DNA of 7,772 bases from Proteiniphilum sp. UBA4084 (GTDB taxonomy: Bacteria > Bacteroidota > Bacteroidia > Bacteroidales > Dysgonomonadaceae), in the NCBI GenBank assembly GCA_002383605.1, contig DFYK01000094.1, positions 22,169 to 29,940 of the forward strand, read 5' to 3'. Positions 1 through 6,899 of this stretch are shown here, in pieces; position 1 is the stretch's first letter; each line of letters begins with the position of its first letter. The translations under genes were made by a program, and so were the position numbers. The notes under the pieces are model-generated. The model was not told where the DNA came from and did not search any database. It was given only the letters and a program-made list of their open reading frames with translations.

Positions 1-2994
1 CGAGGCGGACCCCGCAACACGGTGGGAACCTTTTCTCAAGGGACAACACTGAAGAGTGGTTCACCCTACTGCAGGGAGTCGGTTTCCACCCTGGTACAGT
101 CGAAAGCAACCAACAACAAACCAATCCTGGTGGCTCAAACCCCGCTGACAGGCAATCCGGTTTATTTTGCCATCAAAGCGGAAAACAAACAAACAATCTC
201 GCCGGCAGAACTCGCATTCTTTTTCGACAAATCCGAAGAGAGAAGAGCGACCATCGCTTCCTCGGTGGTGATGCATACGCCCGATCCCTTTTTGAATACA
301 CTGGGAGGCGTGTTGAGCATCGCGGCCGATGGAATCTGGGACGATGAAACCCGGGTGTGGCAACATGGTGCCATTGGCTGGCGCATGCCCCTCAACGGCT
401 GGAGAGCTGCCTATACCGGTGATGCCATCGGCTGGCATGAAAGAGCCAGAAAACATTTTGACGGGTATGCCGCATCGCAGGTGACCACTGTGGAGCCACT
501 GTTTGCACATCCGGCACAGGACAGCATGTTGAATCTTACCCGTGCCGAAAAGCGGTGGGGTACACAGATGTATAGCAACGGTTACATCTCCCGCAACCCG
601 CGTAACAGCACCCAGATGCATCACTACGACATGAACCTGGTCTATATCGATGAACTGCTCTGGCATTTTAACTGGACGGGCGATATGGACTATGTAAAAG
701 AGATGTGGCCTGTGTTGAAACGCCACCTCGCCTGGGAGAAAAGAAACTTCGATCCCAACGACGACGGTCTCTATGATGCCTATGCCTGTATCTGGGCCAG
801 TGACGCGCTGCAATACAACAGCGGGGGAGTCACCTACTCCTCGGCCTACAACTTCCGGGCAAACCGGATGGCTGCAGATATCGCGGAGAAGATAGGGGAA
901 GATCCGACACCCTACCGCAATGAAGCCGACAAGATTCTGCAGGCGATCAACAGCACGCTGTGGTTACCTGATCTGGGATGGTGGGCAGAGTACAAAGATA
1001 TGATGGGCAACAAGATGATGCATACCCGTGCCGGTGTCTGGAGTGTTTATCATGCCATCGATTCCGATATCCAAACCCCTTTCCAGGCTTATCAGGCCAC
1101 ACGTTATATCGACAAAGAAATACCCCATATTCCGGTGAGAGCCAAAGGGCTGGAAGAGGATCATTACCAGACCATCGCCACCACCAACTGGCTGCCCTAC
1201 TCCTGGTCGGTGAACAACGTAGCCTTCGCGGAGGTGGCCCATACCAGCCTTGCCTACTGGCAGGCCGGCAGAAACGAGGAAGCATTCAACCTCTTCAAAA
1301 GCAATATCCTCGATGGCATGTACCTGGGATCGAGTCCCGGTAATATCGGTCAGATCAGTTTCTACGATGCCGCAAGGGGAGAGTGTTACCGCGACTTCGG
1401 CGACCCTATCGGCGTATACTCCCGGGCACTTGTTCAGGGCCTCTATGGAATTCTGCCTGATGCGATGAATGACAAGCTGGTTATTCGTCCCGGATTTCCT
1501 GCTGAGTGGGAGTATGCCTCCCTGAAAACTGCTAACGTGGATTTCAATTTCAGGAGAGATCAGCAGACAGATTATTACACCATCATTCCTTCTTTTGAAA
1601 GAGAGATGGCACTTACGCTCCAGCTAAAAGTGCCATACGACCGGATCAAACATATCCGGGTAAACGGAGAAAAAACCGACTGGCAACCTCTTGATGCTGC
1701 GGGCGATCCGATGATCAGCATCGCCTGCAATCCTGCCGCCGAGTACCGGATAACCATTGAATGGGAAGGTGAAAAGGTTGACAACACGCCAGCGGAGTAT
1801 GTAGCTGCGCAGGGTGATAGTCTGACTATCCACAGCAATGGACCTGTGACGGAGTTGTATGATCCACAACGGCTATTGCAAGATGCTGTTGTCAAGGAAG
1901 AAACAGTTACAGGAACAGTGAATGGTGCTTTGGGTCATCGGACAATCTTTCTGAAAACCGTCCAGGGCCACCTTTCGTGGTGGGAGGCGGTGGAAGTGGA
2001 AGTCACCGAACCGTTTGACGTGGCATACAACCCCGAAGAGGAACGGCTCAACTTTGCCATCATCAACCATACGGCTCAATCTGTCCGAATAGGGTTGAAA
2101 GTAAATGGCTATACCATCCACCCCGCAGTGATGATTCCTGCAAAAGGGAAGTCAACATCTTTCACGCTACCTGAACAATATGTCTGCATGGGGACTAACC
2201 GGGTGGAACTGAGCAGCAACGGAACCACCTTCTTTTCCCGGGATATCGTCAACTGGAATATCCGCAATCACCAGGCAACGTACGAACCCATCTGCATGGA
2301 TCAATATCTGAATACTGCTGTCAACCATATCTTCACACAGGAATATCTCTCGCCGCGCTCTCCCTATACCACCCTGCAGATACCAAAACAGGGTATCGGT
2401 GAATGGTGCCATCCCGCTCTCACAGCGGAGATCGATGATTCGGGCCTCCGAAGATCGAGCAAAGACAATATTTTTCAAACTCCATTTGGAATACCCTTCC
2501 GCACCCCTTCCGATCAGCGGCATAACATTGCCTTCACCAGCCTATGGGATAACTACCCGGAGGAGGTGATCGTACCCCTAAGCGGTAAATCGTCTCATGC
2601 CTACCTGCTGATGGCAGGCACCACCAACCACATGCAGGCACATGTGCCCAATGGTGAAGTGGTTGTTCGCTACACGGATGGAAGCGAGTCGTTGTTGACC
2701 CTGGTGAATCCCGAAAACTGGGTGCCCATTGAACAGGATTTCTACCTCGATGGGGCGGCATTCCGGTCGGATCTTCCCCGTCCATACCGGGTAGCGTTGA
2801 AGAGCGGGAAGGTAAGCCGCAATTTCGATGAGGATATACCCTCTGACGAAGTATATGGCAGATCGATCGATGGTGGTGCCGGCGTGATACTCGATCTCCC
2901 GCTCGATCCGCTAAAGGAGCTGGAGAGTTTGCGGGTGAAAACCATTGCCAACGAAGTCATCATTGGTTTGATGTCGGTTACATTGGTGCGATAA
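1..2994 (+). CDS. DUF4450-like (alpha/alpha)6 presumed glycoside hydrolase, 5' truncated
   Basis: The reading frame is open from the first base to the TAA at 2992, giving 997 residues. The GTG at 22 is not a convincing start and no signal peptide is visible, so the gene begins upstream; DUF4450 proteins are, from memory, about 1,150 to 1,250 residues. Numbering from the first codon, an N-terminal beta-rich part (about 1-90) is followed by an (alpha/alpha)6-type region (about 95-490). That region is rich in Trp and Asp/Glu, with WDDE at 113-116, RAEKRWG at 181-187, a DPNDDGLYDAY stretch near 251-261 and a conserved-looking GLEEDHY at 383-389. These acidic residues are candidates for catalysis, but I cannot assign acid and base. 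The segment after about 480 (LYGILPD, then a GFPAEW motif) starts the beta-sandwich tail common in GH78- and GH142-like six-hairpin enzymes. The last 100 residues resemble a carbohydrate-binding beta-sandwich. The neighbours (GH105 remnant, GH28) suggest a pectic substrate. The superfamily assignment is fairly safe; the DUF4450 label is from memory and the activity is unknown. Confidence 0.7.
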   Translation, partial: RGGPRNTVGTFSQGTTLKSGSPYCRESVSTLVQSKATNNKPILVAQTPLTGNPVYFAIKAENKQTISPAELAFFFDKSEERRATIASSVVMHTPDPFLNTLGGVLSIAADGIWDDETRVWQHGAIGWRMPLNGWRAAYTGDAIGWHERARKHFDGYAASQVTTVEPLFAHPAQDSMLNLTRAEKRWGTQMYSNGYISRNPRNSTQMHHYDMNLVYIDELLWHFNWTGDMDYVKEMWPVLKRHLAWEKRNFDPNDDGLYDAYACIWASDALQYNSGGVTYSSAYNFRANRMAADIAEKIGEDPTPYRNEADKILQAINSTLWLPDLGWWAEYKDMMGNKMMHTRAGVWSVYHAIDSDIQTPFQAYQATRYIDKEIPHIPVRAKGLEEDHYQTIATTNWLPYSWSVNNVAFAEVAHTSLAYWQAGRNEEAFNLFKSNILDGMYLGSSPGNIGQISFYDAARGECYRDFGDPIGVYSRALVQGLYGILPDAMNDKLVIRPGFPAEWEYASLKTANVDFNFRRDQQTDYYTIIPSFEREMALTLQLKVPYDRIKHIRVNGEKTDWQPLDAAGDPMISIACNPAAEYRITIEWEGEKVDNTPAEYVAAQGDSLTIHSNGPVTELYDPQRLLQDAVVKEETVTGTVNGALGHRTIFLKTVQGHLSWWEAVEVEVTEPFDVAYNPEEERLNFAIINHTAQSVRIGLKVNGYTIHPAVMIPAKGKSTSFTLPEQYVCMGTNRVELSSNGTTFFSRDIVNWNIRNHQATYEPICMDQYLNTAVNHIFTQEYLSPRSPYTTLQIPKQGIGEWCHPALTAEIDDSGLRRSSKDNIFQTPFGIPFRTPSDQRHNIAFTSLWDNYPEEVIVPLSGKSSHAYLLMAGTTNHMQAHVPNGEVVVRYTDGSESLLTLVNPENWVPIEQDFYLDGAAFRSDLPRPYRVALKSGKVSRNFDEDIPSDEVYGRSIDGGAGVILDLPLDPLKELESLRVKTIANEVIIGLMSVTLVR

Positions 2995-2997
2995 TGA

Positions 2998-3292
2998 ATG
3001 AACAAAAAAGATATGACACGAAGAACAATTACCCTTGCTATGACAACGCTGATTTTTTGTCAGCTTTTGTCAGCACAGCAAACGGCCATACGCACAGGGC
3101 GTAGGCACCTTGGCCATGCCTGAAAGTGTGGAAAGAAACCAGTGACGACAAGTATCACGATTATGTGATGGATTGGGCGGTAACCCCTACCGTGACGGGA
3201 GCTTCGAATATTACATCGGCGAGAAGATCAGGGATAATGACGCCAAGGCGGCCGGCCCCTTTATCATGGGTTGCCTCGAATTAAATAAATAA
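2998..3292 (+). pseudogene. Remnant of a secreted GH105/GH88-type unsaturated rhamnogalacturonyl hydrolase
   Basis: Fragments of one gene lie in order but in different frames. From the ATG at 2998, three bases after the upstream stop, a signal peptide reads MNKKDMTRRTITLAMTTLIF and continues to CQLLSAQ; this frame ends at TGA 3121. In another frame 3089-3118 reads YAQGVGTLAM. A +1 shift around 3119 (one extra C) continues as LKVWKETSDDKYHDYVMDWA (3120-3179). Shifting again, 3173-3292 reads LGGNPYRDGSFEYYIGEK and on to a normal C-terminus, GPFIMGCLELNK, with TAA at 3290. These match the start of the first helical hairpins and the extreme C-terminus of Bacteroidales GH105 enzymes, which remove unsaturated uronic acids from lyase-generated rhamnogalacturonan or pectin oligosaccharides. 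Intact proteins have about 370 to 400 residues, so roughly 250 internal residues, including the catalytic centre, and part of the N-terminus are missing. It cannot be functional. The high conservation of the pieces suggests recent loss, or a consensus or assembly error. Confidence 0.85.
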
Positions 3293-3359
3293 CCATTGTG
3301 ACTATGTACAGGCTTTCAGGATTTTCTCTCCTTTGCTTTTAAGAAAAAATTACCATACA

Positions 3360-4682
3360 ATGAAGACAAATAAAAAAATAATTCTGTTGGTGTTAGCTAC
3401 GCTGCTCACTTCCCCATTTTTTGGCAAAGAGCTTTTTCCGGACGGAACACCCATACCCGACTGGTTCAGACCATACGAAAAAGTCGATTTCAATCAGTTG
3501 GGGAAGCTGTACAAAATCACCTATTACGGTGTGATGAACGACAGTACCCTCCTTCAGACCGAGCAGATACAGGCGGTGATCGACCGGGCCCATGCGAACG
3601 GTGGGGGAGTAATATTTGTGCCGCAAGGGGTTTATCTGAGCGGTGCTCTCTTCTTCAAACAAAATACCCATCTTTATCTGGAGAAGGATGCGGTGCTGAA
3701 GGGGAGCGACGATATCAGCAACTATCCTGTTCTGTCCACCCGGATAGAAGGCCAGAGCATCGATTACTTCTCGGCCTTCATCAATGCCGACGGGCTCGAC
3801 GGCTTTACCATCTCGGGTGAGGGAACAATCAACGGAAACGGACTGCGTTACTGGAAATCATTCTGGTTGCGTCGCCGGGTGAATCCCAAGTGTACCAATC
3901 TGGATGAGATGCGCCCGCGACTGGTTTTTATTTCGAACAGCAAGAATGTGCATCTCACCGGCGTGAGCCTGATCAATTCACCCTTCTGGACCACCCATCT
4001 GTACAAGTGTGAGAATGTAAGACTCTCCAACCTGACTATTTTTGCTCCACGGGAGCCGGTGAAAGCACCCAGTTCCGATGCTGTGGACATTGATGTGTGC
4101 AAGAACGTGCATATTGCCCGTTGCTCCATCTCGGTCAATGACGATGCCATTGCCCTGAAAGGGGGGAAAGGGCCGCTGGCTGACAAGGATGACAACAACG
4201 GTGGCAACAGCAATGTGATCATCGAAGATTGTAACTTTGGATTTTGTCATGGCGTGCTCACCTGTGGCAGCGAATCAATTCACAACCGAAACATTGTCGT
4301 ACGACGTCTACAGGTCGACCAGGCTGTACGCCTGCTCTGGCTGAAGATGCGCCCCGACACGCCCCAGAACTACGAATATATTTTGGTGGAAGATATTACC
4401 GGCAATGCTAGCAGCTTTCTCTATATAAAACCCTGGACACAGTTTTTTGATTTGCAGGGACAGGCTAAGATGCCGCTTTCCTATGGCAGCCATGTCACCC
4501 TGCGCAACATCACCCTGGAGTGTAATACTTTTTTTGATGTGAATGAGTCGGATCAGTATGTTCTCTCTGATTTCACGCTCGAAAACCTCCACATCACCGC
4601 ACAAAAGGACGATATACCGCAGGGTTTTATCCGCAATCTGAAGTTGAAAAATATCACGATAAACGGTCAGAAACGCTTCTGA
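3360..4682 (+). CDS. Secreted GH28 polygalacturonase-like glycoside hydrolase
   Basis: This 440-residue protein is a right-handed parallel beta-helix enzyme of family GH28, whose members hydrolyse galacturonic acid linkages in homogalacturonan, rhamnogalacturonan or RG-II. Residues 1 to about 22 form a signal peptide (MKTNKK, then a hydrophobic core), so it is exported. An N-terminal pectate-lyase-superfamily segment (YYGVMNDSTLLQTEQIQAVI) leads into helix coils such as NVHLTGVSLINSPFW. The GH28 signature blocks are present in variant form: SSD (D240) in place of NTD, NDDAIALKGG with D261 and D262, CHG (H297) in place of GHG, and WLK (K329) in place of RIK. The three acidic residues, the His and the Lys are all retained. 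Length is normal and the frame is intact. The ATG at 3360 is preferred over an in-frame TTG at 3333 because it starts directly at a typical signal peptide behind an A-rich leader. The GH105 remnant 67 bases upstream is the usual partner of such enzymes. Family is confident; exact linkage is not. Confidence 0.93.
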   Translation: MKTNKKIILLVLATLLTSPFFGKELFPDGTPIPDWFRPYEKVDFNQLGKLYKITYYGVMNDSTLLQTEQIQAVIDRAHANGGGVIFVPQGVYLSGALFFKQNTHLYLEKDAVLKGSDDISNYPVLSTRIEGQSIDYFSAFINADGLDGFTISGEGTINGNGLRYWKSFWLRRRVNPKCTNLDEMRPRLVFISNSKNVHLTGVSLINSPFWTTHLYKCENVRLSNLTIFAPREPVKAPSSDAVDIDVCKNVHIARCSISVNDDAIALKGGKGPLADKDDNNGGNSNVIIEDCNFGFCHGVLTCGSESIHNRNIVVRRLQVDQAVRLLWLKMRPDTPQNYEYILVEDITGNASSFLYIKPWTQFFDLQGQAKMPLSYGSHVTLRNITLECNTFFDVNESDQYVLSDFTLENLHITAQKDDIPQGFIRNLKLKNITINGQKRF

Positions 4683-5852
4683 TCAGGAGTGAACCCACTT
4701 CACCCATTTTGGGCTGTCACTGTATCCCGACGTGACGACGGTCTCAATAAATTGCATGCCTCTTACCCCGTCGTATACGTTGGGGAAGTCGAGCATATTT
4801 TCTGTGGGAGTCTCACCCTGTTGTAGTGCCATCAAGGTGAGGCTGAAGTTACGGTAAATATTGGCGAATGCTTCAATAAATCCTTCGGGATGCCCTGCGG
4901 GCGTACGTGCATTCCAGAGGGCCTGACTGCCAAGATAGCTGTTGTTGCCGATGCGTATGATCTCTTCCGCCTTATCTCCCCATGTTACGCGCAGCTCGTT
5001 CGGGTTTTCCTGTATCCATTGCAAGCCTCCCCGGTCGCCATACACCCGTATATTCACCTTATTGGCTTCTCCGATGGCTATCTGAGTGGCAGAAAGGAGG
5101 GCCCTTGCACCCTGTTCCAGGCGTAGAAAAGCGGTACCGTCATCGTCGATCATCCGACCCGGTACAAAGGAGTTGAGCTCGGCACACAGTTCCTCCACTT
5201 TCAGTCCGGTGACATATTCACACAGGTGCCAGGCATGCGTGCCAATGTCGCCCATGCAACCTGCTTTACCCGATAACTGCGGGTCGGTACGCCATCCGGC
5301 ATTGTTTCCCTCCTGCAGCTCGATGCGATCGGACAGCCAGCCTTGTGGGTATTCCACATAGACGCGTCTGATTTTGCCCAACTCACCGGCAGCTATGCGG
5401 GCCTTCATCTCTTTTACCGCGGGATATCCGGTATAGACATGTGTCAAAGCCAGTACCAATCCGGTTTCCTCCACTTTCTGCTGAAGTTTTATGGCCTCCT
5501 CCAGGGAGAAAGTCATCGGTTTGTCCAGCACCACGTGGATGCCGCGTTCCAATGCCATCATGGCCGGTTCGAAGTGCTGTTTGTTGGGTGTGACGATGAC
5601 CACAAAATTCATTCTTTCCGCTTCGGGCAGTTCCATCTCGCGGTCAAACATCTCCTGATAGGAACCATAGATACGGTCATCGGGCAGGAAATAGGCACGC
5701 CCCGAACTCAGTGACCGTTCCGGGTCGGAGCTGAAACAACCGCACACCAGTTCAATCATGTTTTCCATCAATGCGGCACGCAAATGAATGGCGCCGATAA
5801 AGCCGGTCTTGCCACCGCCTACCATGCCCATTCTTAATTTTCTGTTTTTCAT
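4683..5852 (-). CDS. Gfo/Idh/MocA family NAD(P)-dependent oxidoreductase
   Basis: A cytoplasmic sugar dehydrogenase-like protein of 389 residues without a signal peptide. The N-terminal Rossmann fold shows the dinucleotide-binding glycine cluster at 12-17 (VGGGKTG, then FIG), and the family motif near the nicotinamide is LDKP at 109-112, with K111 replacing the usual EKP context. In the C-terminal alpha/beta domain, GDIGTHAWHL carries D202 and H206, the Asp-His pair expected for hydride transfer and proton relay. Known members oxidise a sugar hydroxyl, often at C3 of a glucoside or at C1 or C2 of inositols and sugars. The ATG at 5850-5852 starts MKNRKLRMGMVGGG after an A/T-rich leader and is the best start. 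The gene is 13 bases downstream of the isomerase gene on the same strand, and pairs of this kind occur in keto-glycoside pathways. Its TGA directly abuts the opposing GH28 stop. Family is certain; substrate is unknown. Confidence 0.95.
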   Translation of the reverse strand: MKNRKLRMGMVGGGKTGFIGAIHLRAALMENMIELVCGCFSSDPERSLSSGRAYFLPDDRIYGSYQEMFDREMELPEAERMNFVVIVTPNKQHFEPAMMALERGIHVVLDKPMTFSLEEAIKLQQKVEETGLVLALTHVYTGYPAVKEMKARIAAGELGKIRRVYVEYPQGWLSDRIELQEGNNAGWRTDPQLSGKAGCMGDIGTHAWHLCEYVTGLKVEELCAELNSFVPGRMIDDDGTAFLRLEQGARALLSATQIAIGEANKVNIRVYGDRGGLQWIQENPNELRVTWGDKAEEIIRIGNNSYLGSQALWNARTPAGHPEGFIEAFANIYRNFSLTLMALQQGETPTENMLDFPNVYDGVRGMQFIETVVTSGYSDSPKWVKWVHS

Positions 5853-5865
5853 ATAATTATTTTAT

Positions 5866-6870
5866 TTATGGAGCAACATCCTCTTTCGAGAAGAAAGCAT
5901 CAAAAGCATGTGCTGAAGGTTGGAAATCGATCTGTTTGGTGAATGCGCAGGACTCGCGGGCGCCCTGTTCGCGATCCATGGCACTGTCTTCCCACTCAAT
6001 GGAGAGCGGCCCCTGGTAGTTTATCGTGTTCAATGCACGGATGATTTCTTCAAAATTGATTTTGCCCCTGCCCACACTCCGGAAGTTCCAAAAGCGGCGT
6101 GGGTCGCCAAAGGCGAGGTGTCCGCCAAAAACGCCCACCTGTTTGGGGGTGTCACTCCAGTAGACATCTTTCATGTGTACATGAAAGATGCGTTCGGGGA
6201 ATGCATAGATGAAATCCACATAGTCCACTCCCTGGTAGCCGAGGTGGCTCGGATCGTAATTAAATCCGAATGCCGGATGGCGGTTTACCGCTTCCAGTGC
6301 CCGACGTGCCGAAAAGGTGTCGAAGGCAATCTCTGTGGGGTGTACTTCCAGTGCAAAGCGGATACCCATTTTTTCAAATTCGTCCAAAATGGGTGTAAAC
6401 CGGCGGGCAAATTCAGCATAGCCGGCCTCGATCATCGATTCCGGTACAGGTGGGAATGCATAAAGCAAATGCCAGATGGGGCTGCCGGTAAAACCGACCA
6501 CGGTATCCACACCCAGTTCTTTCGCGGCTTTGGCAGTAAGGATCAGCTCTTCTGCGGCCCGTTGCCGCACGCCTTCCGGTTCCCCATCGCCCCAGATGTA
6601 ATCGGGCAGGATACCCTTGTGGCGTTCATCAATCCGGTCACACAGAGCCTGCCCCACCAGGTGTGAGGAGATGGTGCGCAGTTGCAGTCCATGTTTTGTC
6701 AGCAGATTTCTAATACCCTGATAATAGGTAGGGTCGGTGTTTCGCACATCCAGGTGATCCGGCAGCCCGATCTCAATGCCATCATAACCGAATTCTTTTG
6801 CTTTGATACAAACATCTTCCAGAGATAAGTCTCCCCATTGCAGGGAATACAACGTGACCAGTCTTGCCAT
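5866..6870 (-). CDS. Sugar phosphate isomerase/epimerase family protein (xylose isomerase-like TIM barrel)
   Basis: A 334-residue cytoplasmic TIM-barrel protein of the AP endonuclease 2/IolE-like superfamily. It opens with a typical first strand and helix (LVTLYSLQWGDLSLEDVCIKA, then FGYDGIEIG). The probable divalent-metal ligands are visible at the expected strand ends: E175 in LEVHPTE, D206 and H209 in NYDPSHLG, H230 and H232 in FHVHMKD, and E292 in SIEWED. Relatives are isomerases or epimerases of free, keto or phosphorylated sugars and inositols. The BT2156-type protein of the Bacteroides thetaiotaomicron BT2156-BT2160 operon and E. coli YcjR are known examples that sit beside Gfo/Idh/MocA dehydrogenases. 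Here it follows the GH43 gene by 29 bases and precedes the oxidoreductase by 13, which suggests co-transcription and a shared pathway. The ATG at 6868-6870 gives a start without extra residues. A 24-bp inverted repeat lies within the HVHMKD coding region. The reaction is not determined by sequence alone. Confidence 0.93.
   Translation of the reverse strand: MARLVTLYSLQWGDLSLEDVCIKAKEFGYDGIEIGLPDHLDVRNTDPTYYQGIRNLLTKHGLQLRTISSHLVGQALCDRIDERHKGILPDYIWGDGEPEGVRQRAAEELILTAKAAKELGVDTVVGFTGSPIWHLLYAFPPVPESMIEAGYAEFARRFTPILDEFEKMGIRFALEVHPTEIAFDTFSARRALEAVNRHPAFGFNYDPSHLGYQGVDYVDFIYAFPERIFHVHMKDVYWSDTPKQVGVFGGHLAFGDPRRFWNFRSVGRGKINFEEIIRALNTINYQGPLSIEWEDSAMDREQGARESCAFTKQIDFQPSAHAFDAFFSKEDVAP
6166..6189. 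repeat. 24-bp inverted repeat inside the isomerase gene
   Basis: Two perfect 11-base arms, ATCTTTCATGT and ACATGAAAGAT, are separated by only two bases (GT). On the coding strand they encode the metal-binding segment IFHVHMKD (residues 228-235). The near absence of a loop favours a protein-binding dyad or a cruciform over an ordinary RNA hairpin. It may equally be a by-product of codon choice in a conserved motif. No function is claimed. Confidence 0.6.
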
Positions 6871-6899
6871 GATACGATATTTTGTTTTTTACATGTTGG

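Noticed and set aside
61..813. 250-residue open frame on the minus strand opposite the DUF4450-like gene
   Set aside because: It is antisense to a well-supported conserved protein, its translation shows no family pattern, and Cys/His-rich low-order composition is typical of a shadow frame.
3304..3342. Tiny open frame beginning MYRLSGFSLLCF in the gap before GH28
   Set aside because: It has only 12 codons before the stop and no support beyond an ATG; it is probably leader sequence of the GH28 gene. No clear Bacteroidota -7/-33 promoter pair was found in this gap either.
3333..3359. TTG start that would extend the GH28 protein by nine residues
   Set aside because: The extension would place polar residues before an already complete signal peptide; the ATG at 3360 is the natural start.
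4676..4689. Imperfect palindrome around TGATCA as a bidirectional terminator
   Set aside because: The stem would be only five pairs including a G-U pair, with no T-run on either side; too weak to call a terminator.
5920..6666. 248-residue open frame on the plus strand opposite the isomerase gene
   Set aside because: The minus-strand frame carries all the metal-binding motifs of the isomerase family; the plus-strand translation resembles nothing and is a codon-usage shadow.
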